Positions 38,180 to 46,736 of a stretch of DNA of 64,000 nucleotides are shown here, piece by piece. Below the pieces are notes generated by a model. That model was not told the DNA's origin and did not search any database. It saw only the letters and a list, made by a program, of their open reading frames with translations. The translations under genes and the position numbers were made by a program. This stretch comes from JACMLD01 sp963705285 (GTDB lineage: Bacteria; Bacteroidota; Bacteroidia; Chitinophagales; Chitinophagaceae). Each line of letters opens with the position of its first letter. The stretch's first letter is position 1. The stretch spans positions 3,038,001 to 3,102,000 of the forward strand of contig OY970066.1 in the NCBI GenBank assembly GCA_963705285.1, in the 5' to 3' direction.

Positions 38180-38570
38180 AGATAAGAGATATTAGTATTT
38201 AGTATTTAGACCCTCGGCATTTGCGGCCGCGGACAAAGTTACCTGTCACGAGCCTCTATGATGACTTTCTTCATCGTCTTGGTACTAAATACTAACATCT
38301 ATTATCTTTTTCCGCGTCGTCTTGATACTATATACTCAATACTGAAATCTCTCCGTGCGTCGTCTTGATACTAAATACTAAATACTAAAATCTCTTCTAA
38401 AATCTCTCTCCGCGTCGTCTTGATACTAAATACTAAATACTAAAATCTCTTCTGAAATCTCTCTCCGCGTCGTCTTGATACTAAATACTAAAATCTCTTC
38501 TAAAATCGCTTTCCGGGGGTCTTGATACTAAATACTCAATACTTAATACTTTATACTAGATACTCTTATC
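38180..38570. repeat. Array of ATACTAA heptamers in a higher-order 40-55 bp repeat
   Basis: The word CTTGATACTAAATACTAA, or close variants, recurs about six times (near 38278, 38325, 38367, 38421, 38475 and 38520), each followed by AATCTCTTC and CTCTCCGCGTCGT. Inside, ATACTAA units are in 7-bp phase. The array runs to the stop codon of the Bcr/CflA gene and also overlaps it slightly. No gene is visible in 38073-38555. Confidence 0.85.
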
Positions 38571-39815
38571 TAACATCTCTGCTGATTGTTCTTCCACCGC
38601 CTGCATACTTGCGCGGTACCTGATAATGCGGTTGCCTATCATTACAATGATAAAACTGGCTGTGGCGCAGCAGGCCATTACACCCGTCATGGGCAGCGCG
38701 GTGCCATTGTGCAACATGCTTACCAAAGCAGCGGTAAATGCGCCAATGCTCATTTGTATACCACCCAGTAATGCTGATGCACTGCCGGCATTTTTGCTGA
38801 ACGGCGCCAGTGACAAAGCAGATGAATTAGGAAATGTAAAACCCTGGCAGCATAAAAAAATAAAAATAAAAAATATGGTGCTAAACAGTTCCAGCAGTCC
38901 GGTGGCAGTGCCAACAAATAAGCAAATACCCGTAACCGACTGGCAAAGCAAGGCTACCGTTATTATTTGACGGCTGTTATAATTTTTTAACAACACGCTG
39001 TTCAGCTGACTGGCGCCTATCAGTCCCATGGCAATCAGCGCAAATATCCAACCATACTGTTTGTCGCTCACGTGAAAGAGTTCCATGAATACATGGGGAG
39101 AGCCGGCTATATACGCGTACAAACCTGCAGAGGCTACAGCACCGGTAAAAGCATATGTATAAAACTGCGGGTCTTTCAACACCGCCAAAAAATTTCTGAT
39201 AATAGGAATGGGTTTTAGCGACAGCGAGGTATCCGGTGCACGCGTTTCAGCTAAAGTAAAATGTACCGCAGCCAGTATTGCGGCCACCATAAACGATAAC
39301 AGTATGAAGATGTACTTCCAGCCAAATGCCGATGCAATGTATCCGCCCAGGGTAGGTGCTATAATAGGGGATACGCCCACCACCAGCATAAGTAGCGAAA
39401 ATACCTTTGCATTGTCTTTTACGGCAAACAAGTCTCGTACCATGGCGCGTGAAGCGACCATGCCGGCGCAACTACCCAGCGCCTGCAAAAAACGCAATGC
39501 TATCAGCGCATCAACAGAAGTACAAAAAGCACAACCTACAGAGGCGAGCACATAGGCGGCAAGCCCTATATAAAGCGGACGTTTGCGGCCAAACCTATCC
39601 AGCAACGGTCCATACAAAAACTGACCTGCAGAAATGCCGATAAAAAAACTGCTCAGCGATAGCGATACATGCGCAACGGTGGTATGCAGATCTTTGGCAA
39701 TGGCCGGAAAACCTGGCAAATACATGTCAATAGAAAAAGGCCCGATGGCCGACAACAGACCCAATATAAATATATGGTAAGCTGTTTTTTTATCTTTAGC
39801 AGGCATATATCCCAT
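38556..39815 (-). CDS. Bcr/CflA-family drug efflux transporter (MFS)
   Basis: A 419-residue major facilitator with twelve hydrophobic segments. The opening HIFILGLLSAIGPFSIDMYL and PGFPAIAKDLHTT matches the Bcr/CflA drug-proton antiporter group, with the group motif PLLDRFGRKRPLYIGL at about 70-85 (MFS motif A) and RFLQALGSCAGMVASRAMVR at about 112-131. It acts in the inner membrane, exporting hydrophobic drugs such as bicyclomycin-like compounds or sulfonamides in related proteins. Either of two methionines (residue 1 or 4) could be the start. The C-terminus runs into the heptamer array, whose last bases encode the final residues. Confidence 0.85.
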   Translation of the reverse strand: MGYMPAKDKKTAYHIFILGLLSAIGPFSIDMYLPGFPAIAKDLHTTVAHVSLSLSSFFIGISAGQFLYGPLLDRFGRKRPLYIGLAAYVLASVGCAFCTSVDALIALRFLQALGSCAGMVASRAMVRDLFAVKDNAKVFSLLMLVVGVSPIIAPTLGGYIASAFGWKYIFILLSFMVAAILAAVHFTLAETRAPDTSLSLKPIPIIRNFLAVLKDPQFYTYAFTGAVASAGLYAYIAGSPHVFMELFHVSDKQYGWIFALIAMGLIGASQLNSVLLKNYNSRQIITVALLCQSVTGICLFVGTATGLLELFSTIFFIFIFLCCQGFTFPNSSALSLAPFSKNAGSASALLGGIQMSIGAFTAALVSMLHNGTALPMTGVMACCATASFIIVMIGNRIIRYRASMQAVEEQSAEMLDKSI

Positions 39816-39889
39816 AAAACTATACTATTTTAACAAACACTAGTTGGTGGTGCTATGCGCAGGGTTTATTTTTAATTATAAAATATTGT

Positions 39890-40381
39890 ATGAAGTATAT
39901 TCTTTTTTGTTTTTTACTGATACCCGCTGCGGTACTGGCGCAGGACTGCAATCTGAAAAAAGGGCAGGATGCGTTTACCAGCAAGCCTACTCTAACAACC
40001 GGTTTTATTGATTTGCAGGGTAACACCTTATCCATTGATATCAATAACAAAGAAATTGATTTCTTTTTTGTGCTTACGGGTCCAACTGTAAAATGCCTCG
40101 ACGAAGAAACCCAGCTGACTGTTGTATACGAAGGCGGTAAATTGAAGCAGCAGTTCAAAAATTATGGTTCCATGAATTGCGATGGCATCTTTCACGTAAT
40201 TTTTAAAAACAGCGCGTATACCAACTCGCAATTGCAAAGGTTATCGGTAAAAAAAATTGTGTCTATTCAATTTACGGGCAGCAATCCCAAGCCATTTATC
40301 ATTAGCCTGCTGCCAGACCAGCAAACCATGTTGCAAAACACCATTGGTTGTGTAATAAAAGAAGCCAAAACGATACTGTAA
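39890..40381 (+). CDS. Hypothetical exported protein
   Basis: A 163-residue protein with a clear signal peptide (ILFCFLLIPAAVLAQ, cleavage near residue 18) and then an acidic/basic beta-rich mature part. Four cysteines (about 20, 63, 91, 153) could form disulfides in the periplasm. I recognise no family. It is transcribed away from the Bcr/CflA gene and followed by heptamer repeats and a bidirectional terminator. Confidence 0.6.
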   Translation: MKYILFCFLLIPAAVLAQDCNLKKGQDAFTSKPTLTTGFIDLQGNTLSIDINNKEIDFFFVLTGPTVKCLDEETQLTVVYEGGKLKQQFKNYGSMNCDGIFHVIFKNSAYTNSQLQRLSVKKIVSIQFTGSNPKPFIISLLPDQQTMLQNTIGCVIKEAKTIL

Positions 40382-40386
40382 TTACT

Positions 40387-40470
40387 GTGTTGTGTGTTGA
40401 GTGTTGAGTGCTTTTTTGATGTGTTGTGTGCTTTCTTGATGTGTTAAGTGTTGAGTGTTGTGTGTTGTAT
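40387..40470. repeat. Heptamer array GTGTTGN
   Basis: Units GTGTTGT, GTGTTGA and GTGTTAA repeat in 7-bp phase, interrupted twice by GTGCTTTYTTGAT. The array starts 6 bp after the stop codon of the upstream gene. Confidence 0.8.
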
Positions 40471-40523
40471 GCCGTTTTTGGTTTGTGTTAAGGAATATAT
40501 TGGGTATCTATCGCTGTGGTAAT

Positions 40524-40555
40524 AAAAAGTCCCGGTCAACAGACCAGGACTTTTT
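40524..40555. terminator. Bidirectional intrinsic terminator
   Basis: AAAAAGTCC-C-GGTC, loop AACA, then GACC-A-GGACTTTTT: a 13-bp stem with one internal mismatch flanked by A and T tracts. It can end transcripts both from the plus-strand hypothetical gene and from the minus-strand T9SS gene on its other side. Confidence 0.85.
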
Positions 40556-40595
40556 AATAATCGACATTTATTACTTCAATTATTAGCTTCACTAA

Positions 40596-40645
40596 TAACT
40601 CTTAACTCTAAACTCCTAACTCTTAATTCCTAACTCAACTCTTAA
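40596..40645. repeat. Heptamer array TAACTCT
   Basis: Seven 7-bp units (TAACTCT, TAACTCT, AAACTCC, TAACTCT, TAATTCC, TAACTCA, ...) between the terminator and the T9SS gene, reaching the stop codon of that gene. Confidence 0.75.
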
Positions 40646-42267
40646 TTCTTTACAAACTGCGTAGTAAGCGGTTGTGCATCTCCGTTTCCGCCAATTACTA
40701 CCGTGTAGATACCGCTGGCCAAACTGCTTACGCCGGATATATCTATGGTGTTGAAACCGGCATTCAGTTGTTTTTTGATTTCTTTTACCTGTGTGCCATT
40801 GTTGCTGAATACTTTTACTGTTACTGCCCTGTTGTTGCTGCTGGTAGTGGCAACTGTAGCTGTGTTTACCACGGGGTTAGGATATAAACGGATGCTTACA
40901 TCGTTCTTCTGGGTACCTATTACTTTTATTACTTTTGAATATTCATACATCCCGTCTTTGTCAATCTGTTTCAACCTGTAGTAAGTTACAGTATACGGTT
41001 GTGCATCGGTTGAATAATATACATTGGCCATATTGCTGTTGCCGGTAGCAGCTACTAAAGACAGTGCCTGCCAGTTGTTCCCATCATTGCTTTTTTCAAT
41101 CAGGAATGAAGCGGCATTCAGTTCTGTTTGGGTAGTCCAGGTAAGTGTTACATGGTTGTTGTTCCAGGTGCCTGAAATATCTGTCAGTACCACCGGTAAT
41201 GTGCTAAACGTAACAGGAATGGTATAAGTAGAAGTGTTGGAAACAACGCCCCTGTTATCGGTAGCTGTATAAGTGAACGCCGCATTGCCTGTATAAGCAG
41301 TAAGTGGGTCAAACCTTAAAGTAGAAGCCTGGCTGGGGGTAAGCACCTGGTTAACTGCAACTGCCACATAGCTTGTTCCATTATTGTACAGTAATGTGCC
41401 GCTGGCAGCTGAAGGAATCGTTTTGATGGTATAGCTGCTTACAGATTCGTCATCTGTTCCGGCCAGTGCAGCAATAGCAGTTGGTCCGTTGGTGTTTCTC
41501 ATAGAAGCTACGGAAACGTTGGTGGTTACAGGTGCAACTGATTTCTGGAAAGTAATATTTCCGAAGGCAATGGCCTGTAAACCCGGGTCGGCATTTACAA
41601 TGGCAGCATTCAATGTATTATAACGCAGGGTAATGGTGCTAACAGCATTACCGCCAAAGTTTACCATCATGGTACCGTCTTGTGCGGCACTGTTTAAGCT
41701 AAGGCTCGATACGTTTCCGCCGCCGCTGCCGGTATTGGCCGTAGCTACATTGCCGGAAATGCTGAATATAGTAGAACTGGTATTGTATTTAGTAAGCGTT
41801 GGCAGAATAGTACCTGCAGGGCCGGCGCCGCTTACAGTTACCTGGTCAACATATGCATAAGGTGAAGAACCGCCTGGCATATCAATATCTGATATGGCAA
41901 AGCTCAGGTTCTGTACAGGTGCAGAAAAAGTATAAGTGACTTCTGCATACGAAGCCCTGTTAGAGAGGTTGATGTCTATCTCCATAGCATCGGCAGAACC
42001 CTGCACCACAAAATCGGCCGAAGTACCGTTGTTTCTATTTACACGTGGATAAGGTGAAACCAGGCTGCCTGAACCTGTAAGCGCAACATTTACGGTACAA
42101 TTAATACCAGAAGTGCCGATGTTGGTGGCAGTTCCGCTGGTGGCGGGTGCGCCCCAGGCTGGTGAAAAGGATGAACCCAGGTCTAACGTATAGTTGGTTT
42201 GGGCATTAGATTGTTGAATGCTCATCAGTGCAACAATGAGAAGGAGTAAAGAGGTAATTTTTTTCAT
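40642..42267 (-). CDS. T9SS type A sorting domain protein with Ig-like domain
   Basis: A 541-residue secreted protein. It has a signal peptide (LLLLIVALMSIQQSNAQ, about 6-22), a large beta-rich N-domain (about 25-250, Ser/Thr/Gly-rich, adhesin-like), an Ig/cadherin-like domain (about 255-355, with FTYTATDNRGVVSNTSTYTI), a fibronectin-like segment (WTTQTELNAASFLIEKSNDG), and a C-terminal type A sorting domain (RLYPNPVVNTATVAT ... GIYTVVIGG). It is therefore exported by the type IX system and probably fixed on the cell surface or released. No catalytic motif is visible. It is flanked by terminators on its downstream side and a long AT-rich leader upstream. Confidence 0.85.
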   Translation of the reverse strand: MKKITSLLLLIVALMSIQQSNAQTNYTLDLGSSFSPAWGAPATSGTATNIGTSGINCTVNVALTGSGSLVSPYPRVNRNNGTSADFVVQGSADAMEIDINLSNRASYAEVTYTFSAPVQNLSFAISDIDMPGGSSPYAYVDQVTVSGAGPAGTILPTLTKYNTSSTIFSISGNVATANTGSGGGNVSSLSLNSAAQDGTMMVNFGGNAVSTITLRYNTLNAAIVNADPGLQAIAFGNITFQKSVAPVTTNVSVASMRNTNGPTAIAALAGTDDESVSSYTIKTIPSAASGTLLYNNGTSYVAVAVNQVLTPSQASTLRFDPLTAYTGNAAFTYTATDNRGVVSNTSTYTIPVTFSTLPVVLTDISGTWNNNHVTLTWTTQTELNAASFLIEKSNDGNNWQALSLVAATGNSNMANVYYSTDAQPYTVTYYRLKQIDKDGMYEYSKVIKVIGTQKNDVSIRLYPNPVVNTATVATTSSNNRAVTVKVFSNNGTQVKEIKKQLNAGFNTIDISGVSSLASGIYTVVIGGNGDAQPLTTQFVKN

Positions 42268-42478
42268 GGTACGATTGATAATAGTTGAAATTTAATGTCG
42301 TTACGTATTTTCAATTAGGCTGCCAGAAATATTTTTCTAACACAATCATTAAGTAATCAACGTTTTATCAAACCATTCAAATTGATTTATATGTCAATTT
42401 CGTCCTGATTTTGGAAAAAATTACAAAAGTTGGAATTGGGAAGAGGAAATTTTAATGTCTGATGTGTGATCTCGGATG

Positions 42479-42564
42479 TCTGATCTCTGACTTCCTACTT
42501 CCGACTTCCGGCCTCTGACCTCTTACTTCTAACTTCTTACTTCTGACTTCCGACTTCTGCTTCT
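42479..42564. repeat. Heptamer array TTCYNAC
   Basis: Twelve 7-bp units such as CTCTGAC, TTCCTAC, TTCCGAC, TTCTAAC, TTCTTAC and TTCTGAC in unbroken phase, directly before the ahcY terminator. The phase is conserved while the letters drift. Confidence 0.85.
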
Positions 42565-42570
42565 ATGATC

Positions 42571-42607
42571 AAAAAAAACCGCCAGGCTTAGCCTGGCGGT
42601 TTTTTTA
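42571..42607 (-). terminator. Intrinsic terminator of ahcY
   Basis: A-tract, then ACCGCCAGGC, loop TTA, GCCTGGCGGT and a T-tract: a perfect 10-bp GC-rich stem with A and T runs on either side, placed 15 bp after the ahcY stop codon. It would also work in the other direction. Confidence 0.93.
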
Positions 42608-42621
42608 ATTTCTGATATGTT

Positions 42622-43947
42622 TTAGTACCTGTAATGTTCCGGTTTAAACGGACCAGCTTTGGGTATACCCAGGTAAGTGGCCTGTTCGTTTGTCAGTTCG
42701 TCCAGCACCACACCAATTTTTGCGAGGTGAAGACGGGCTACTTTTTCATCAAGGTGTTTCGGCAATACATATACTTTGTTTTCGTAGTTTTTTGCGTTTG
42801 TCCACAATTCAATCTGTGCCAGTGTCTGGTTAGTAAATGAATTGCTCATTACAAAGCTGGGGTGGCCGGTAGCGCAACCCAGGTTTACGAGGCGACCTTC
42901 TGCCAGAATGATAACTTCTTTACCATCTACATTGTAAATATCAACCTGTGGCTTGATGGTATCTTTTGTATGACCGTAGTTTTTATTCAGCCAGGCCATA
43001 TCAATTTCAATATCAAAGTGACCGATGTTGCAAACAATGGCTTTGTCTTTCATCAGGCGGAAGTGTTTCTCGGTAATCAAATCGCGGCAACCGCTCGCAG
43101 TTACAATAATATCTGCTTCTTTTACGGCGTCCACCATTCTTTTCACTTCAAAACCGTCCATAGCAGCCTGCAATGCGCAGATAGGATCAATTTCTGTAAC
43201 AATTACGCGGCAGCCGGCACCTTTCAAAGACGCTGCAGAACCCTTGCCCACATCGCCATAACTGCCCACTACGGCAACTTTACCAGCCATCATTACATCT
43301 GTAGCACGGCGGATAGCATCTACCAGCGACTCTTTACAACCATATTTGTTGTCGAACTTAGATTTGGTAACTGAATCATTTACGTTGAAAGCAGGAATAG
43401 GCAATGTACCTTTTTCCATTCTTTCGTATAAACGGTGCACACCGGTGGTAGTTTCTTCGCTCAAGCCTTTGATGTGCTGAATAAACTCAGGATATTTATC
43501 AAATACCATGTTCGTCAAATCGCCACCATCATCCAGTATCATGTTCAACGGACGATCAGCGCCGCCAAAGAACAGGGTTTGTTCAATACACCAGTCTGCT
43601 TCTTCCTGGGTTTGGCCTTTCCACGCAAATACGCCAATACCGGCAGCAGCAATGGCAGCAGCCGCCTGGTCTTGTGTAGAGAATATATTGCAAGAGCTCC
43701 AGCGTACTTCGGCGCCCAGCGCGGTCAATGTTTCAATCAGCACAGCGGTCTGAATGGTCATGTGAAGACAACCGGCAATACGCGCACCTTTCAATGGCTG
43801 CGAAGCGCCATACTCTTCCCTTAAAGCCATCAAACCAGGCATTTCTGCTTCGGCAAGACGAATTTCTTTACGGCCCCACGCGGCAAGGCTCATATCTGCT
43901 ACCTTATAAGGAAGCTTTAAATCGATGGACTGCAATTTTGTTGACAT
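42622..43947 (-). CDS. ahcY: S-adenosyl-L-homocysteine hydrolase
   Basis: A 441-residue cytosolic enzyme that splits S-adenosylhomocysteine to adenosine and homocysteine, removing the product that inhibits methyltransferases. The substrate-binding domain includes CLHMTIQTAVLIETL and CNIFSTQDQAAAAIA; the NAD-binding Rossmann motif is VGSYGDVGKGSAA (about 227-239), and the C-terminal KPEHYRY carries the Lys and Tyr that reach the NAD of the neighbouring subunit. The insertion region typical of long bacterial forms is modest, in line with the 430-440 residue group. A divergent Lrp-type regulator begins 144 bp away, which suggests it may control this gene. A strong terminator follows the stop codon. 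Confidence 0.97.
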   Translation of the reverse strand: MSTKLQSIDLKLPYKVADMSLAAWGRKEIRLAEAEMPGLMALREEYGASQPLKGARIAGCLHMTIQTAVLIETLTALGAEVRWSSCNIFSTQDQAAAAIAAAGIGVFAWKGQTQEEADWCIEQTLFFGGADRPLNMILDDGGDLTNMVFDKYPEFIQHIKGLSEETTTGVHRLYERMEKGTLPIPAFNVNDSVTKSKFDNKYGCKESLVDAIRRATDVMMAGKVAVVGSYGDVGKGSAASLKGAGCRVIVTEIDPICALQAAMDGFEVKRMVDAVKEADIIVTASGCRDLITEKHFRLMKDKAIVCNIGHFDIEIDMAWLNKNYGHTKDTIKPQVDIYNVDGKEVIILAEGRLVNLGCATGHPSFVMSNSFTNQTLAQIELWTNAKNYENKVYVLPKHLDEKVARLHLAKIGVVLDELTNEQATYLGIPKAGPFKPEHYRY

Positions 43948-43992
43948 GATTTATTTGTTTTTTGATAATGGGAGAAATGATTAACTGCCTCG

Positions 43993-44000
43993 CAAAGGTA
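43993..44000 (-). promoter_or_regulatory. Probable ahcY promoter -7 box
   Basis: TACCTTTG on the minus strand, an exact fit to TAnnTTTG, 46 bases upstream of the ahcY start codon. The -33 box (TTG) is not clear at the normal distance. Confidence 0.55.
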
Positions 44001-44051
44001 GAATGGGAGAACAAAATATCAGTGTAGATTATGTAATTTAGAATAAAATAC

Positions 44052-44059
44052 TAGTTTTG
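44052..44059 (+). promoter_or_regulatory. Probable promoter -7 box of the Lrp-type regulator
   Basis: TAGTTTTG fits TAnnTTTG and lies 32 bases before the regulator start codon. It sits about 50 bp from the ahcY box on the other strand, so both promoters share a short control region. Confidence 0.5.
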
Positions 44060-44091
44060 ACTGTTTTTGTAGAACAAGTGAATAGCATACC

Positions 44092-44589
44092 ATGGAAAAG
44101 ATACCAGAAAAAGAAAAATACGCTTTACCCCCGGGGCAGCTCGATGAAAAAGATGTGCTAATACTGCGGCTGTTGCAGCAAAATGCTAAAATGACGGTGC
44201 GTGAGATTGCCGCGCAGGTGCACCTGAGCACTACACCTGTTCATGAACGCATTAGGCGGATGGAAGAATCTGGCGTGATATTGCAGTACGCCACGTTGGT
44301 CAACCACGCCAAAGTACGCAAAGGCCTGATGGTGATTTGTTATATTTCACTGAAAGAACATAGCAAAAAATCGGGTACCCGGTTTATCAAAACCATTAAT
44401 GAACTTCCGGAAGTAATTGAGTGTTACAATATATCGGGCGAGTTTGATTTTATGCTGAAGGTGGTGGCGGAAAGTATGGATGCCTACTATGATTTTCACG
44501 TTAACAAACTGGGACAATTGGAAAACATAGGGCATATGCAAAGTACTTTTGTAATGGGAGTGGTGAAACAAACGCATTTAATAGTTTAA
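44092..44589 (+). CDS. Lrp/AsnC-family transcriptional regulator
   Basis: A 165-residue regulator. The N-terminal helix-turn-helix is at about 18-65 (LDEKDVLILRLLQQNAKMTV, REIAAQVHLSTTPVHERIRRM), and the C-terminal RAM ligand-binding domain at about 75-160 (VICYISLKEHSKKSG, INELPEVIECYNISGEFDFM, LKVVAESMDAYYDF). Members bind amino acids and form octamers that bend DNA. It is divergent from ahcY with a short shared control region, so control of methionine-cycle genes is plausible but unproven. Repeat arrays follow its stop codon. Confidence 0.9.
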   Translation: MEKIPEKEKYALPPGQLDEKDVLILRLLQQNAKMTVREIAAQVHLSTTPVHERIRRMEESGVILQYATLVNHAKVRKGLMVICYISLKEHSKKSGTRFIKTINELPEVIECYNISGEFDFMLKVVAESMDAYYDFHVNKLGQLENIGHMQSTFVMGVVKQTHLIV

Positions 44590-44595
44590 AGTTTC

Positions 44596-44735
44596 TAGTT
44601 CGGAAGTTCGCTAGTTCCAAAGTTCCAAAGGTTTTGTTCCATAACCTCAAACTATTGAACTGCCGAACTGCTGAACTAGCGAACTTCGAACTATCGAACT
44701 ATCGAACTTCGAACTCCCGAACTCCCGAACTTTGA
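44596..44735. repeat. 7-8 bp phased arrays CTANCGAA and their complement
   Basis: The left half holds AGTTCGGAAGTTCGCTAGTTCC-type units; the right half holds CTGCTGAACTAGCGAACTTCG, CTATCGAA and CTCCCGAA units. The halves are reverse complements over about 18 bases, so the transcript of the regulator gene can end in a long hairpin. Most units here are 8 bp. Confidence 0.7.
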
Positions 44736-44753
44736 TCACAAAAACTTTCTCTT

Positions 44754-45056
44754 ATGTATACATATGATACTTTGTCTGAAGCGGTAAATGGTCTTAAGCA
44801 ACGCGGTTATACCATTGACTTTAATACCGATAATGATCTGGTGGTTTGCCACAAAACACCGGTATCGCTGGCACCCAGCGAATTTGAAATTGCCGAAGTA
44901 CATCGCTTTGAAGGTAATACAGACCCTGCCGACGAAGCCATTGTATATGCTATTGAAAGCAAACATGGCCATAAAGGCATACTGGTAAATGGCTACGGCC
45001 CCGCAGCAGAACCTTTAGGTGATGCGCTGGTAAAAAAGTTGCGGGAACGACATTGA
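44754..45056 (+). CDS. Small conserved cytosolic protein
   Basis: A 100-residue protein common in this phylum, sometimes labelled phosphoribosylpyrophosphate synthetase, a name the sequence does not justify because it is far too short and lacks the PRPP loop. It has the pattern YDTLSEAVNGLKQRGYTIDF, then FEIAEVHRFEGNTDPADEAI and VYAIESKHGHKGILVNGYG. Function unknown; the acidic helix and beta strands suggest a small alpha/beta binding domain. It is flanked by repeat arrays on both sides and followed by a terminator. Confidence 0.75.
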   Translation: MYTYDTLSEAVNGLKQRGYTIDFNTDNDLVVCHKTPVSLAPSEFEIAEVHRFEGNTDPADEAIVYAIESKHGHKGILVNGYGPAAEPLGDALVKKLRERH

Positions 45057-45058
45057 TG

Positions 45059-45170
45059 AGTAGTAAGTAATAAGTAGTAAGTAATAAGTAATAAGCTCTT
45101 TTGCGTCGCAGGAATTTACAAGTAGTAAGTTATAAGCTCTTTTGGGTCGCAGGAGTTCAAGTTGCAAGTA
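45059..45170. repeat. Heptamer array AGTAATA
   Basis: AGTAGTA, AGTAATA, AGTAGTA, AGTAATA, AGTAATA in phase at 45059-45093, followed by two copies of AAGCTCTTTTGNGTCGCAGGA and further AAGTAGTAAGTT words. Confidence 0.75.
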
Positions 45171-45230
45171 GTAAGTTCTTTGGTTACGCAGCGGGCATAC
45201 TTATGAGTTTGATCAGACATTTAACTCATT

Positions 45231-45262
45231 AAAAAAGCCGGGTGATATACCCCGGCTTTTTC
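45231..45262. terminator. Intrinsic terminator
   Basis: AAAAAAGCCGGG, loop of 7 bases, then CCCGGCTTTTTC. The stem is GC-rich with A and T tracts at the sides, so it can act in both directions, for the small plus-strand gene and for the minus-strand M16 gene pair. Confidence 0.88.
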
Positions 45263-45355
45263 TTTTATTGCGCATACATTCGCCCCTGATTAGTTATCTG
45301 TTCGCTTTCTATTAGTGTCTTATTCGCGATCTATTCGCGTTTTATTAGCGTCCCC

Positions 45356-46714
45356 TTATTGCCGTTTTGTTTTGTTTAATTTTGAATCGGGTATTTTCTC
45401 ACCTGTTGGAGCCAGCTGTTTAAAATCTTCTTTGGCCACTTTATCTTCTTTGCCCAGGTAATTCCAGTCGATGGTTTTCATATACCGGGTAAATGTTTTA
45501 TTGAGGTCGGCTGTTTTTACCAGGTCTATCTTACTATTGATTTCGTCGAACAGCCGCCAGTTACCGGAAGCTTCGCAAAAACCCAATTGCCCCGCTTGTG
45601 ATGCACTGGCCTCATTGGTGAGATAATAATTGGTGAGGTATTCTTTCTTTTTGTCTTTTACTTCTTTATCGGTGAAACCATTTTTCTTTATATCATTAAT
45701 GATATCGGCCATTACCTGCAGCGACTGCTTGGGGTCGATGGTGCTGATGTACAGGTTAGCCGTGGGTTGTTGTATGGTATTCTTATTGTAAAAAGCGGCC
45801 GGTGCATAAGAAAGGCTGCGTTTGGTACGCAGTTCCACAAAATACCGGTCGGATAATATACTCATGGCAAATTCAAACAACGGTCCATCAGCCGAAAAGT
45901 ATTTAGGCGCATTCAGTGTTCCCAAAATATAATTGGTAGCAATATCGCGGTTCTTGATGGTTGCATTGGGCGTGGTCACACTTTTGAATGTTGGTTTTTT
46001 GGCTTCCAGTCCCGCAGGTAATTTGGCCAGGCTGCTTTTAATGTTGTTTAATAAATCCGACTCTTCAATATTGCCCACTACTACCAGGTAACATTTTTTC
46101 TTTCCCAGCAGCGCAGCGTAATATTTTTTTGCATCGGCCAGTGTTAATGGTTCAAGTGAGGTAGCTGTGCCATTTGGCATCTTGGCATAATCTGATCCGC
46201 CAAATAAACCTTCCGTAGCCATTTTGCGCAAATAGGCATCCGGGTCTGATTCCTGTTGTTTGGCAGTAGAGACCATTTGCGCTTTAATAACGCCAAATTC
46301 ATTTTCATCCATAGCCGGGTTTAAAATGGCATCCGTAAACATGGCCCAGCTTTCACTCCATTTGTCTTTTAAGCAGGTCATGGTCATTTTACTGTAATCT
46401 TTTGCTGCAGTGGCATCAAAGCTGGTACCGAGGTTGTCTGCCTTGGCAGCAAAATCATCTTTATTTACACTTTTTGTGCCGCCACTAAGTGCCAGATTTA
46501 ATGCCAGCGGCTCAAGGCCCTGTTGTGCAGTGGTAATGTTGGCTGTACCGCCTTTGATAAACAGGCTGGCGGTAATGACTTCTTTCGGCGTTTTTTTGAA
46601 AATAATTTTCAGGCCTTCATAATTGATTTCTTTGGTGGCGCTTTGTGCGTGCGCAGCCGTTACTGCCAGCACCAGGCAACAAATCATTACTATAAAATGG
46701 TTACTATATTTCAT
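45356..46714 (-). CDS. M16-family peptidase-like subunit lacking the zinc motif
   Basis: A 452-residue exported protein of the M16 (pitrilysin/mitochondrial processing peptidase) fold, with signal peptide at about 1-23 (VMICCLVLAVTAAHAQ). The sequence at the place of the zinc motif HxxEH reads GLEPLALNLAL, so it has no zinc ligands and should be the inactive partner. Blocks for the second half are present (VVVGNIEESDLLNNI, ELRTKRSLSYAPAAFYNK with the R/Y pair that in other M16 proteins contributes to substrate binding). It lies 22 bp downstream of the active subunit gene, so the two form an operon and very probably a heterodimer. Confidence 0.85.
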   Translation of the reverse strand: MKYSNHFIVMICCLVLAVTAAHAQSATKEINYEGLKIIFKKTPKEVITASLFIKGGTANITTAQQGLEPLALNLALSGGTKSVNKDDFAAKADNLGTSFDATAAKDYSKMTMTCLKDKWSESWAMFTDAILNPAMDENEFGVIKAQMVSTAKQQESDPDAYLRKMATEGLFGGSDYAKMPNGTATSLEPLTLADAKKYYAALLGKKKCYLVVVGNIEESDLLNNIKSSLAKLPAGLEAKKPTFKSVTTPNATIKNRDIATNYILGTLNAPKYFSADGPLFEFAMSILSDRYFVELRTKRSLSYAPAAFYNKNTIQQPTANLYISTIDPKQSLQVMADIINDIKKNGFTDKEVKDKKKEYLTNYYLTNEASASQAGQLGFCEASGNWRLFDEINSKIDLVKTADLNKTFTRYMKTIDWNYLGKEDKVAKEDFKQLAPTGEKIPDSKLNKTKRQ

Positions 46715-46736
46715 GCTATAATTTTTTGAGGAGGTA

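Noticed and set aside
44754..45056. Name phosphoribosylpyrophosphate synthetase for the 100-aa protein
   Set aside because: The protein is too short and has no PRPP-binding loop; I kept it as a small protein of unknown function.
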